Shown in pieces: positions 1 to 8,954 of a stretch of DNA of 64,000 nt (within the stretch, counting starts at the first letter, position 1; each line of letters opens with the position of its first letter). Source of the stretch: an uncultured Lachnospiraceae bacterium (lineage in GTDB: Bacteria; Bacillota; Clostridia; Lachnospirales; Lachnospiraceae). The notes below the pieces were generated by a model. The model saw only the letters and a list, made by a program, of their open reading frames with translations. It was not told where the DNA came from and made no database searches. The stretch covers positions 1 to 64,000 of the forward strand of contig CANQMR010000015.1 in the NCBI GenBank assembly GCA_947625015.1. Reading direction: 5' to 3'. Both the position numbers and the translations under genes were made by a program.

Positions 1-231
1 TATTCAAAAATTTTGCAGATTGGTACGTTTAGGAAGATATACTCAATTTTTTTACAGTTTGCGGAAACTCAAGAAAATTTGAAATTTGTCTTTTATTTTT
101 TATCGTATGTTGCCGGGCGGAACAAAAAAATCATACAGGAGAGAAAACTTATCGGAGAAAAAGTGTAAAAAATATGTGGTTTAATCAAAGAAAAAATGTA
201 TATAAATGATGAAATAACCGAAGAAAAAGTG

Positions 232-259
232 TTGATAATAAGAATAAGTTTGTTATAAT
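232..259 (+). promoter_or_regulatory. Sigma-A-type promoter for the AAA/DUF4143 gene
   Basis: TTGATA at 232-237 and a perfect TATAAT at 254-259 are separated by 16 bp. The -10 box ends about 20 bp before the start codon at 280, and an AAGGAGGTG ribosome binding site follows at 266-274. The leader is therefore very short. The rest of the first 231 bases is AT-rich and holds no gene that I can support. Confidence 0.7.
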
Positions 260-279
260 AAATGTAAGGAGGTGTTGCT

Positions 280-1569
280 ATGGAACGCTTTGCAATGCAG
301 CAGCTTGTCTGTTGGAAGGATAAGGAAAAACGCAAACCCATGATTGTAAAGGGAGCCAAACAGGTGGGGAAAACCTGGCTGATGAAAGAATTTGGAAAAC
401 GATATTTTAAAAAAACCGCCTATGTTTCATTTTCTAACAACCAGCGGATGAAGCAGATATTTGAAGAGGACTATGACATCCGCCGGATTGTAATGAATAT
501 TAATATAGAAACCGGATTAGAGGTAACGCCGGAGGATACATTAATTATTTTTGATGAAATTCAGGAGGCGCCAAAAGCTCTTGAGGCGCTGAAATATTTT
601 TGCGAAGATGCGCCGGAATATGCTGTGATAGCGGCAGGTTCTTTATTGGGGGTTGCAATTCATGAAGGAGTCTCTTATCCTGTGGGGAAGGTGGAGACTA
701 TGGAATTACACCCCATGAATTTCAGGGAGTTTTTAAAGGCTATGGGAGAGGAAACATTGGAGCGGCTGATAGCGCAGAAAGACTATCTGCTAATCAGGGA
801 TTGTCGTGACCGGTACAGTTTTTGGCTTAAGAATTATTATTATGTTGGTGGTATGCCGGAGATTGTTGAATTTTTCAGCGCGCATAAAGATTATGCGGAA
901 GTCCGCAATCTGCAAAACGGCATTTTGGAACAGTATGAGAATGATTTTGGCAAGCATGCCGATAAAAGCAGTCTGGCAAGGATTCGGCTGGTATGGAATT
1001 CGATTCCTATGCAATTATCTAAGGAAAACAAGAAATTCTTTTTTGGACAGATTAAAAAGGGCGCCAGAATGAAGGAGTTTGAACTTGCCATAGAATGGCT
1101 GTTGGATTGCGGCCTGATTAAGAAGGTATATCGGGTAAACAAGCCCGGAGTGCCGTTGAAAGCGTACATTGATTTTTCTGCTTTTAAATTATATTTGTTA
1201 GATGTGGGACTTCTTGGCGCTTTAAGTGAACTGGATGCGGGGGCTATATTGGAAGGAAATGCAATATTCACTGAATTTAAGGGAGCTTTGACGGAACAGT
1301 ATGTGTTGCAGCAGTTAGTGTCTGACACGAGTTATATACCGTATTATTACGCAGGGGAAAAATCCACCTATGAGGTAGATTTTCTGTTGCAGAAAGGAAA
1401 AAATGTGATTCCTGTGGAGGTAAAGGCGGAGAAGAATCTCAGAGCGAAAAGCTTAAAAGTATATTGCCAGAAATACAGTCCGGAATATGCCGTAAGGGTA
1501 TCGATGTCTGATTACCAGAAGGAAGAATGGGTTGTGAATCTGCCGTTGTATGCTGTGCGGAATATATAG
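280..1569 (+). CDS. AAA-family ATPase with DUF4143 C-terminal domain
   Basis: A 429-residue P-loop ATPase of the widespread AAA_14/DUF4143 family. The Walker A motif GAKQVGKT lies at residues 25-32 and a Walker B ending in FDE at 87-93. The C-terminal third carries the DUF4143 region, with a PD-(D/E)XK-like pattern (YEVDFLL, then PVEVKAEK). Such proteins are common single-gene accessory ATPases in gut Firmicutes and Bacteroidetes, and their cellular role is not established. The start is fixed by the AAGGAGGTG site 5 bases upstream. The gene has its own promoter and stands apart from the operon that follows. Family assignment is firm, function unknown. Confidence 0.9.
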   Translation: MERFAMQQLVCWKDKEKRKPMIVKGAKQVGKTWLMKEFGKRYFKKTAYVSFSNNQRMKQIFEEDYDIRRIVMNINIETGLEVTPEDTLIIFDEIQEAPKALEALKYFCEDAPEYAVIAAGSLLGVAIHEGVSYPVGKVETMELHPMNFREFLKAMGEETLERLIAQKDYLLIRDCRDRYSFWLKNYYYVGGMPEIVEFFSAHKDYAEVRNLQNGILEQYENDFGKHADKSSLARIRLVWNSIPMQLSKENKKFFFGQIKKGARMKEFELAIEWLLDCGLIKKVYRVNKPGVPLKAYIDFSAFKLYLLDVGLLGALSELDAGAILEGNAIFTEFKGALTEQYVLQQLVSDTSYIPYYYAGEKSTYEVDFLLQKGKNVIPVEVKAEKNLRAKSLKVYCQKYSPEYAVRVSMSDYQKEEWVVNLPLYAVRNI

Positions 1570-1647
1570 AAAATAAGAAAAAGTTGTCAAGGAATGGTTG
1601 ACACAAACGTTCTCCCTTTGGGGTTTTCTATTTCTTCAATAGTGTGG

Positions 1648-1729
1648 TATAATAACGAGGAAAGTGCCTGCTGTGCTTGCACAAGCAGGCATTTGACGAG
1701 TATCCCCATCGAGACGATAGTCGAGATGG
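1648..1729 (+). promoter_or_regulatory. -10 box and two-hairpin leader of the MoxR/VWA operon
   Basis: A TATAAT at 1648-1653 is followed by two stem-loops in the untranslated leader. The first pairs TGCCTGCT (1665-1672) with AGCAGGCA (1684-1691). The second pairs CCATC-GA-GAC with GTC-GA-GATGG (1706-1729), leaving a symmetric GA/GA internal loop of the kind seen in structured RNAs. No T-run follows either hairpin, so they do not look like terminators. The -35 box is poor. I know no RNA family that matches. Confidence 0.45.
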
Positions 1730-1768
1730 TATATACATATAAAATATAATGCGACAGGAGGAAAGATT

Positions 1769-2140
1769 ATGGCGGACCGAATCAGACAATATATGAAGTA
1801 CATAGACCAGCTATTGGAATCGGAGGAAGAAATGGACTGGGAGGAGGAGATGAAAAAGCATTTGGTACAGATTGCATTTTTTGCACATGAGAGAATGATT
1901 CACCTGATTGTGACAGTGACATTTGCTATCCTGACAGTGCTGATTATTTTATACACCTTTGACCATTTTTCCATTCCCATGGCACTGTTGATTATTCTGT
2001 TTATGGGACTGATGATTCCCTATATCAGACACTATTTCCTGTTGGAAAACAGTGTGCAGGACATGTACGAGCAGTATGACAAAATGCAGGCAAAAGCGGG
2101 AAAGGCTTCTTTTGTCCGCGTGGGCAAATACAAGAGATAG
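1769..2140 (+). CDS. Small two-TM membrane protein, operon leader gene
   Basis: A 123-residue protein with an acidic N-terminal third (ESEEEMDWEEE around residues 18-28), two hydrophobic helices near 45-65 and 70-90 separated by a very short loop, and a basic C-terminal tail. It starts at ATG 1769 behind an AGGAGG site in 1754-1762. I do not recognise a named family. It is the first gene of a tight forward operon (gaps of 0-46 bp) running to 15186 that contains ABC, MoxR, DUF58 and VWA genes, so a role in that envelope complex is likely but inferred from context only. Confidence 0.75.
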   Translation: MADRIRQYMKYIDQLLESEEEMDWEEEMKKHLVQIAFFAHERMIHLIVTVTFAILTVLIILYTFDHFSIPMALLIILFMGLMIPYIRHYFLLENSVQDMYEQYDKMQAKAGKASFVRVGKYKR

Positions 2141-2160
2141 GCGGCAGGAAGGAGAAGATT

Positions 2161-4626
2161 GTGCGGGGTAAGAATGATAAATGTGTGTGGGTGTTGTGTA
2201 TATTGTGCTTTGGCCTGTTGTTCGCAAGACCGGCTGCTGCGGCTTCCTATTCGGATACCGAAGCAGGGGGAACGGCAAAGGCGGGAGATGTTTTGCAGGA
2301 CGGGGATTTTCAGATCAGTGTGGAGGCAGGCATTGACGGTTTTCTCGCCTATGAATATCCCAGTATGATACGGGTGACGGTGTTAGGGAAAAAGGATTTT
2401 GCAGGGACGCTGCGCCTGATACCGGATAATATGAGCGGCGGAAAGACAGTAGCCTATGGGGAGGATATCGCCCTGGCCGCCGGGGAAGAAAAGACATTTA
2501 CCCTGTATACGGGAGGGTTTTCGGCAGGCGATAAGATTACCATAACACTGTTGAATAAAAAGGGAAAAAAGGTCTTTGAAAAGGAGAAAAGTTTAAATAT
2601 CAGTTCTACGGACGCCCATGTGATGACCGGCGTGATGAGCGATGATTATAACGGGTTTCAGTACCTTGCCGGAATGTCTTTGGAGTTTGCCGGAAACACG
2701 ATGTGGGATACGGATCTTTTAGAGCTTGAGCCAGAGACTTTTCCGGAGCAGAGCAGCGCGCTATCTATTTTTAATTATGTGATTATTGACAATATAGATA
2801 CCGGCAGATTATCTGATGCGCAGTACGCAGCCCTCAAGGACTGGGTAAACAACGGGGGAGTCCTGATACTGGCTTTAGGCGGCAACTATCAGAATGTGCT
2901 GAACCGGTTTGATGATGATTTTATAAGCGGCACCATTGGCAGCCTTTCCAAAAAAAATTTATCGTGGAATATCGGTTTTCAGGGGATAAATATTCAGCCG
3001 GGTAATCAATTGACTGAAGAGACGCAGGAAAAGACGGAAGAACCGGATATTGCCTTAGCCGGGGTGGCTTGTGTGGAATTTGACGTTGATTCCGGCAGGG
3101 AGCTTACCGGTTTTTCCAATGACCAAACGGCTTTTTACCGGGATATGGGACTTGGAAGGGTAATCGTGCTGTCTTATTCTCTCAGCATGGAACCCTTTGC
3201 CAGCTATGAGAACAGGGATCTGATAACGGCCAAGTTGATGACTGCGGACCTGCCGCAGTCCATAAGAAACCGGCTGGGCAGCGGGGTTACTGCCTTACAG
3301 GGAATGTCTGAAGGCTTTGAGCTTGCCCCTCTCGCAGACCGGAGCAGAAAACCCAGCGCGGTTTTGTACGCCCTTATCCTGTTGGCGTATGTGTTACTGG
3401 TGGGGCCGGTGCTTTATCTGGTTTTGAAAAAGCTGAAAAAACAGGAAAAGCTATGGGTTGCAATCCCTGCGGTGACGCTGGCCTTTACCCTGATTATCTT
3501 TCTGTCGGGATTTTTGTTCCGGGTAAACAAACCGTTGGTGAATACGTTTTCCCTAGTTATGCCGGACGGCGGCAGCGTGACGGAAAAACTCTTTGTCAAT
3601 GTTACCTGTCCTAAGGCGAAGGAGTATGTAATCCGGATGAAACCGGAATACGGCGGCCTGCAATGGGCTTCTTCGGGATATGATTTTAGACTCTTTGACT
3701 TAAATACTAAGGAGACGGACTTTGATTATCTGGTGAAAAAAGGGGCTGAAGGAACGGAGCTTGCGATTAACAATTCCGCTACCTTTGAAGAAAGCGAAAT
3801 TTCCCTGCAAAGGACGGACCAAAGCGGCATAGGACAGATAGACGCCGACCTCAAATGCTACACTGCTGGTTTTGAGGGAAGCATTACCAACAATACCCAA
3901 TACGACTTGACCAATGTGGTAATCAATTTTGAAAAGTATATCTATCAGGCGGGCGATTTGGACAGGGGGGAGACAGTGCAGATTGACCCGAACAAACTGC
4001 TGGTGTCCGTAGGGTATGGAACCTTTCAGGATTTGCTGAATAAGCAGACTTATGTAAGCCGGGAGACGCGCAGGCAATACCGGATGAATATTGCCATGGA
4101 AAGTGCCTTTGTCAATGTGAATAATTTAGGACAGGGCTGTATCTGGGGGCAGCTTCGGGGGTATCAGCCGGATTTTATCGGCAGGACTTCTGTAAAGCAG
4201 TATTCCCTTGGTATGCTGTACCAGACCTTTGATGCGACTTATGAGGATGCGGCGGCGGACTTCTGTCCGGATATCAGCCAACTGGCCCTTATTTCCGACG
4301 GGGAAATTGATGAGAACGGATACTTTTATAACAATACGCCGGTGACTGTTGCCTACTCATTTGAGGGGCATCCGGATATCACTACTTTGGAAAATACATG
4401 CTTTGATGAATACGATACTTCACAGCACCGGAACTATGCGCAGGTATATGCGATGAATCCCGAAACGAATCAGTTTGAGCGGATTTTTGAGGACAGCGGG
4501 ATATTGAACGGAAAGGATTTTTCAAAATATATGCAGGAGGGCGTCATTGTCTTACAGTATGTGCCGTCCACAGCCGATTACTATGATAACTATATACCTC
4601 GGATTAGCGCAAGGGGGGATGAGTAA
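2161..4626 (+). CDS. Large membrane-anchored extracytoplasmic protein with GATase-like region
   Basis: An 821-residue protein starting at GTG 2161 behind AAGGAGAAG. A hydrophobic signal segment spans about residues 8-27 and ends in PAAAAS. An extracytoplasmic region follows; around residues 205-250 it shows a class I glutamine amidotransferase-like pattern (YVIIDNID, then LKDWVNNGGVLILALGG) without a recognisable catalytic triad. Two TM helices lie at about 398-422 and 433-456, and a second large domain at 457-821. Its stop codon directly abuts the start of the ABC ATPase gene. Similar membrane proteins accompany MoxR/DUF58/VWA genes in Clostridia. The exact function is unknown; a scaffold or sensor of the complex is an inference. 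Confidence 0.8.
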   Translation: MRGKNDKCVWVLCILCFGLLFARPAAAASYSDTEAGGTAKAGDVLQDGDFQISVEAGIDGFLAYEYPSMIRVTVLGKKDFAGTLRLIPDNMSGGKTVAYGEDIALAAGEEKTFTLYTGGFSAGDKITITLLNKKGKKVFEKEKSLNISSTDAHVMTGVMSDDYNGFQYLAGMSLEFAGNTMWDTDLLELEPETFPEQSSALSIFNYVIIDNIDTGRLSDAQYAALKDWVNNGGVLILALGGNYQNVLNRFDDDFISGTIGSLSKKNLSWNIGFQGINIQPGNQLTEETQEKTEEPDIALAGVACVEFDVDSGRELTGFSNDQTAFYRDMGLGRVIVLSYSLSMEPFASYENRDLITAKLMTADLPQSIRNRLGSGVTALQGMSEGFELAPLADRSRKPSAVLYALILLAYVLLVGPVLYLVLKKLKKQEKLWVAIPAVTLAFTLIIFLSGFLFRVNKPLVNTFSLVMPDGGSVTEKLFVNVTCPKAKEYVIRMKPEYGGLQWASSGYDFRLFDLNTKETDFDYLVKKGAEGTELAINNSATFEESEISLQRTDQSGIGQIDADLKCYTAGFEGSITNNTQYDLTNVVINFEKYIYQAGDLDRGETVQIDPNKLLVSVGYGTFQDLLNKQTYVSRETRRQYRMNIAMESAFVNVNNLGQGCIWGQLRGYQPDFIGRTSVKQYSLGMLYQTFDATYEDAAADFCPDISQLALISDGEIDENGYFYNNTPVTVAYSFEGHPDITTLENTCFDEYDTSQHRNYAQVYAMNPETNQFERIFEDSGILNGKDFSKYMQEGVIVLQYVPSTADYYDNYIPRISARGDE

Positions 4627-5577
4627 ATGCTGGAAATACAGGGTTTGACTAAAAAATATGGCAAATTCCTTGCCTTGGACAATCTGAACCTTCATGTTGA
4701 CCGGGGGGAGATTTTTGGCTTCGTGGGCCCGAACGGCGCCGGAAAGACTACTACCATGCGGATTATCTGCGGTCTGCTCCGGGCTACGGGGGGAACCGTC
4801 CTTGTAGATGGGGTAAACGCCATAGCCAATCCGCAGGAGATAAAGCGGAAGGTGGGGTATGTGCCGGATTTCTTCGGCGTGTATGACAACTTAAAGGTTA
4901 TGGAGTACATGGAGTTTTACGGCGATATGTACGGTATGGATAAAGAAGATGTGGACGAGGTGGCGGTGGGGCTTTTGGAGCTGGTCAATCTGGCGGATAA
5001 AAAGGAAACTTTTGTGGATACGCTTTCCCGGGGAATGAAGCAGCGTCTCTGTGTGGCGAGGGCGTTAATCCATAATCCGGATTTGCTGATTCTTGACGAG
5101 CCAAATTCCGGTCTGGACCCGCGAGCCCGGTTTGAGATGAAAGAAGTGCTGAAGAATTTAGGCTCCATGGGAAAGACCATTATGATTAGCTCCCACATTT
5201 TGCCGGAGCTGGCTGAAATGTGCACCAGCATCGGGATTATGGAACGGGGCAGATTGATGTTAAGCGGCAGGGTAGAGGATATCATGCACCAGACAAGGAT
5301 ATCCCGGCCCATTCATATGCGGGCCTACGCTCCGGATTTTGCAGATGCAAGGGAGAGCAGGGATTATATTGTCACTCTGCTTATGGAGCAGCCGGAGATA
5401 AGCCGGGTAAACTTTACCGAGGATGAAATTCTGCTGTCCTTTACCGGGGAGGAAGAGGATGCGGCAAGGCTCCTTAAGTATCTGATATCCAAAAATGTGT
5501 TGGTCAGCAATTTTTACAGGGAGAAAGAGAATTTAGAATCCCTGTTCTTAGAGATAACGGGGAGGGCGAGGGCATGA
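4627..5577 (+). CDS. ABC transporter ATP-binding protein
   Basis: A 316-residue ABC ATPase. Walker A is GPNGAGKTT at residues 34-42, the signature LSRGMKQ lies at 133-139, Walker B LLILDEP at 153-159, and an SHIL H-loop follows near 184. The C-terminal 80 residues form the extension typical of multidrug or antimicrobial-peptide exporters of the CcmA type. The gene begins immediately after the preceding stop, and its own end overlaps the permease gene by 4 bp (ATGA), which indicates translational coupling. The pair resembles the Gld/Nos-type exporters found next to MoxR-VWA operons. The substrate cannot be read from the sequence. Confidence 0.95.
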   Translation: MLEIQGLTKKYGKFLALDNLNLHVDRGEIFGFVGPNGAGKTTTMRIICGLLRATGGTVLVDGVNAIANPQEIKRKVGYVPDFFGVYDNLKVMEYMEFYGDMYGMDKEDVDEVAVGLLELVNLADKKETFVDTLSRGMKQRLCVARALIHNPDLLILDEPNSGLDPRARFEMKEVLKNLGSMGKTIMISSHILPELAEMCTSIGIMERGRLMLSGRVEDIMHQTRISRPIHMRAYAPDFADARESRDYIVTLLMEQPEISRVNFTEDEILLSFTGEEEDAARLLKYLISKNVLVSNFYREKENLESLFLEITGRARA

Positions 5578-6485
5578 AAAAGAAAAGGCGCATGAATCCG
5601 GTATTGAAAAAGGAACTGGTGGTTAATTCCAGAAGCATAAAGATGTCTTTGGCGATTATGGGAGTCAATGCCTTTCTGGCCCTGATTGCATTGGTGGCTA
5701 TCTTAGAGGCGGGAGCGGGCTCTTCTAACTATGAATATTCGGCGCTGGTATCTCTGTTTCCCATTATCGGCTGTCTGGAATGCGGCATGTTAAGCCTGAT
5801 TGTTCCGGTCATTACCTCCGGCTCCATTTCCGGTGAACGGGAGAAACAGACATTAGATATTATGTTAACCACGCCGATGTCGCCCTTTTCCATTGCAGCG
5901 GGAAAACTTTGGTCGGCTATGGTGATCGTGATGATGTATATGCTTACCAGTATTCCCATTTTATCCATTGCTTTTGTGTTGGGGGGCATGAGCTGGTGGG
6001 CTCTTTTAGGGCTTTTGGGTATGCTGTTGTATTTGGGGATTTATGTGGGAAGTATCGGTATATTCTGTTCCAGCGTGGTAAAGCGTTCTATCAGTGCGAC
6101 TGTGCTGACAATCATTATCGGCGTGGCAATCCTTATGCTGACCTCGATTCTCTTTGCTGTGGGAATGGGGGTATTGTCCTATCTGACCACGGTGGTCAAC
6201 AGCCAGCAGGCTGCCGGCAATCCGCAGGTTTTTCATCCGGGACTTGTGCCGGCAATTATGATGTTCAATCCCTACTCCCCGTTTTTTGATTTTATGCTGC
6301 GCTCCATGACTAACTACAGCATATGTGAAATGGTGAAAGATGCAGGAAATATCAGTCCCCTGCTGGAGATTTTTTATAATCTGTGGATTCCCATATCGAT
6401 AGGGCTAAATCTTCTCATCGCGCTGGGATTTTTGAAGCTGGCAGGCAAGAATATAACGGTCAGCCGGAAAATCAAAAGAAAGTAA
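5574..6485 (+). CDS. ABC transporter permease (ABC-2 type)
   Basis: A 303-residue integral membrane protein with about six hydrophobic segments (near residues 25-45, 60-85, 110-135, 140-165, 175-205 and 275-297). The loop after TM2 holds GSISGEREKQTLDIMLTTP, the conserved motif of ABC-2 permeases of the NosY/GldF type. It overlaps the upstream ATPase gene by 4 bp and is followed 12 bp later by the next gene. With the ATPase it should form an inner-membrane exporter. The cargo is unknown. Confidence 0.93.
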   Translation: MKKKRRMNPVLKKELVVNSRSIKMSLAIMGVNAFLALIALVAILEAGAGSSNYEYSALVSLFPIIGCLECGMLSLIVPVITSGSISGEREKQTLDIMLTTPMSPFSIAAGKLWSAMVIVMMYMLTSIPILSIAFVLGGMSWWALLGLLGMLLYLGIYVGSIGIFCSSVVKRSISATVLTIIIGVAILMLTSILFAVGMGVLSYLTTVVNSQQAAGNPQVFHPGLVPAIMMFNPYSPFFDFMLRSMTNYSICEMVKDAGNISPLLEIFYNLWIPISIGLNLLIALGFLKLAGKNITVSRKIKRK

Positions 6486-6497
6486 GGAGGGAGCCGT

Positions 6498-7949
6498 TTG
6501 GACGAGCAGATTCGGAAATTTGTATATCGTATCAGGGGAAGGCTGCGGGAGCAGCAGGTTGTGTCTAATCTCGTGAACTGGTCGGTCTGCGGTTTGCTGG
6601 CGGCTGACGTCATTTCGCTGGCCTCCTTAGCGGTTCCCTTTTATTATGCCGCACTGGCCGCAGCGGCTATTGTGGCGCTGCTTTTTGCGGCAGGGGCAGT
6701 AATCGGCATTTGCAAGACGCCAGATCCCATGCAGGCGGCGTTACAGGCGGATGCAAAAGGATATAAGGAAAAAATATCTACGGCCTATTTTCTGATTGGC
6801 AGGGAGGACGCCTTTAGCCGGTTACAGAAAAAGGACGCCTTACAGGTGATGGAGGGCTTTGCCGTCAGAAAGGAATTTCCGGTGAGGCTGCCGGGAAAAA
6901 GATTGGCGTTGCTGGCGGTTTTGGCGCTTGTCTTTGCCCTTACCATACAGGTGGATACGCCCGCAAGAAATGAGGCAAGGACGAAACACCGGGTAGGGCA
7001 AGAGGTGAAGGAGGATATTGCCCGACTGGAAAAGGTGGAAAAACAGCTAGAGGAGCACAAGGACATTTCCCCAAAAGAGACGGAAATGTTAAAGGAACAG
7101 TTAAAACAGGCCGGGGAGGAGATAAAAGAGGCGGATACCTTAGCGGAGTTAAAAAAGGCGGAGGAGCGGATTGCAAAGAAGTTAGAAATGGCCGCAGGGC
7201 GCATGGAAAATGAGACATTAAGCGAAATTGCAGAGCAGGGGGCAAAAGAGGCAGAGGATGCGGCTTCGGGCAGGGAAGAGGAACTGGCAAAAGCGGCAAA
7301 GGAAGCCATGGAGCAGGCAGAAAACGGCAGTAAAAAGGATAAGGAAAAGGCATGTGAAAGTCTGGAGGCTCTAGCCGACCAGACGGAGAATGAGGCGTTA
7401 GAGGACGCAGCGGCGTCCTATCGGGATTCCGGTTATGCGCAGAATGAGTATAAAAATGCACAGAAAAAGCTGGAGGACGCCCTGAATGGTGATGGCGTTC
7501 AGCCGGGGGATAAGCAGGAATATGCCCAGAGCGGCAATGAGCAGCAGCAAGGGGGACAGAACCCGTCAGGCAACGCTGGTGAAGGAAACGGGGGACCAAA
7601 CGGACAAGGAGATTCCGGCAACGACAAAGGCGGACAGGGGCAGTCCACAGGCAGCGGCTGGAACAAGGGCAGCAAGGAAGGCGGAGAAGGGCCGGGCAGG
7701 ACAGATGAGAGCATAACCGTTCCCGAAGGGGAGGTCGGCAGCGACGATAACCTTACCGGAAAGGCTAACAGCAGCGGGAACAGGGAAACCGGCAAAACCA
7801 ACCAGTCAAGCGCATGGTCCGGCAGCAAGGTCAATTATGGGAAAGTGTCCGGCGCTTACAAGGAGAAGGCGTATAAGAAGGTAGAGGGTTCGAATTATCC
7901 GGTAAAGCTAAAGGACAGGATTAAGAATTATTTTGACGGTCTCAATTAA
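6498..7949 (+). CDS. Membrane protein with long coiled coil and Gly/Asn/Gln-rich tail
   Basis: A 483-residue protein starting at TTG 6498, chosen because AAGGAGGG lies 7 bases upstream at 6484-6491. Hydrophobic helices are near residues 27-72 (one or two) and 132-152. A highly charged Glu/Lys/Ala-rich coiled coil runs from about 160 to 310. A low-complexity segment rich in Gly, Gln, Asn and Ser (about 335-430) ends in a short basic domain. Similar DUF-type proteins sit between the ABC and MoxR genes in clostridial operons of this kind. It may link the membrane complex to the MoxR ATPase; this is inferred from position only. Confidence 0.8.
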   Translation: MDEQIRKFVYRIRGRLREQQVVSNLVNWSVCGLLAADVISLASLAVPFYYAALAAAAIVALLFAAGAVIGICKTPDPMQAALQADAKGYKEKISTAYFLIGREDAFSRLQKKDALQVMEGFAVRKEFPVRLPGKRLALLAVLALVFALTIQVDTPARNEARTKHRVGQEVKEDIARLEKVEKQLEEHKDISPKETEMLKEQLKQAGEEIKEADTLAELKKAEERIAKKLEMAAGRMENETLSEIAEQGAKEAEDAASGREEELAKAAKEAMEQAENGSKKDKEKACESLEALADQTENEALEDAAASYRDSGYAQNEYKNAQKKLEDALNGDGVQPGDKQEYAQSGNEQQQGGQNPSGNAGEGNGGPNGQGDSGNDKGGQGQSTGSGWNKGSKEGGEGPGRTDESITVPEGEVGSDDNLTGKANSSGNRETGKTNQSSAWSGSKVNYGKVSGAYKEKAYKKVEGSNYPVKLKDRIKNYFDGLN

Positions 7950-7973
7950 GCCGTCTCTAACGGAGGAAACCAT

Positions 7974-8954
7974 ATGATAGAGGAAAAGACATTGCAGGAA
8001 ATGATAGGGAAAATAAAGGCCTGTGAGGCAGAGATTGGAAGGGGGATTATCGGACAAAGGGGAATTATCCGCCAGCTTATGCTGGCTGTTCTTGCCGACG
8101 GCAATGTGCTGTTAGAGGGCGTTCCGGGACTTGGAAAGACGGAAATGGTGAAGGCGGTGTCCAAGGTGTTTACCATGACCTTTTCCCGAATCCAGTTTAC
8201 TCCGGACCTGATGCCGGCGGATGTGACCGGAACCAATCTGATTATCAAGGAGGAAGGCAGCAATGTCTTCCAGTTTGAAAAAGGTCCTGTGTTTGCCAAT
8301 CTGGTGTTGGCAGATGAGATTAACCGGGCCACGCCGAAAACCCAGTCCGCTCTCTTAGAGGCCATGCAGGAACAGACGGTGACGGTGGGAAAGACTACCT
8401 ATCCCCTTCCCCAGCCCTTTATGGTCTTAGCAACCCAGAATCCCATAGAAAACGAGGGAACCTATCCTCTGCCGGAAGCCCAGCTTGACCGTTTTCTCTT
8501 TAAACTTTTAGTCGGCTTTCCCACAAAGGAGGAATTGAGGACGATTATGGATATTACCGTAACCAATGAAAATGTGGAATTGCAACCGGTAATAGATGCG
8601 AATGATATTATCATGATGCGGAAGGCGGTGCGGGATATGCCTGTGTCGGATGCCGTAATGGATTACGCCCTGACTTTGGTTATGGCAACCCACCCGGAGT
8701 TTAAGGCAAGTCCGGAGACGGCCAAAAAATATGTAGCCTGCGGCGCAAGTCCCAGAGCAGCCCAGGCGATAATAAAGACGGCAAAAGCTATGGCGCTGAT
8801 GGAGGGAAGGTATAATGTGGCGTTTGACGACATTGCCTTCGTGGCATACCCGGCTCTGCGGCACCGTCTAATCCTTAACTTTGAGGCAATATCCGCAGGC
8901 TTTGGCCCGGACTATGTAATCCATGAGATTTTAGAGGCGGTAAAACCGGTATGA
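7974..8954 (+). CDS. MoxR-family AAA+ ATPase
   Basis: A 326-residue MoxR ATPase. Walker A GVPGLGKT is at residues 49-56, Walker B with VLADEINRA at 111-119, and the family-specific sensor 1 motif LATQNPIENEGTYPLPEAQ at 152-170. MoxR proteins act as chaperone-like ATPases that insert cofactors into, or activate, partner proteins with VWA domains. Those partners lie directly downstream here: a DUF58 protein overlapping by 4 bp and a triple-VWA membrane protein. The start ATG follows a GGAGG site at 7962-7966. Confidence 0.95.
   Translation: MIEEKTLQEMIGKIKACEAEIGRGIIGQRGIIRQLMLAVLADGNVLLEGVPGLGKTEMVKAVSKVFTMTFSRIQFTPDLMPADVTGTNLIIKEEGSNVFQFEKGPVFANLVLADEINRATPKTQSALLEAMQEQTVTVGKTTYPLPQPFMVLATQNPIENEGTYPLPEAQLDRFLFKLLVGFPTKEELRTIMDITVTNENVELQPVIDANDIIMMRKAVRDMPVSDAVMDYALTLVMATHPEFKASPETAKKYVACGASPRAAQAIIKTAKAMALMEGRYNVAFDDIAFVAYPALRHRLILNFEAISAGFGPDYVIHEILEAVKPV

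Noticed and set aside
6940-7599. 219-codon minus-strand frame opposite the coiled-coil gene
   Set aside because: Pro/Leu/Ser-rich shadow of the Gly/Gln/Lys-rich plus-strand gene; no ribosome binding site, no domain, and the plus-strand gene fits the operon.
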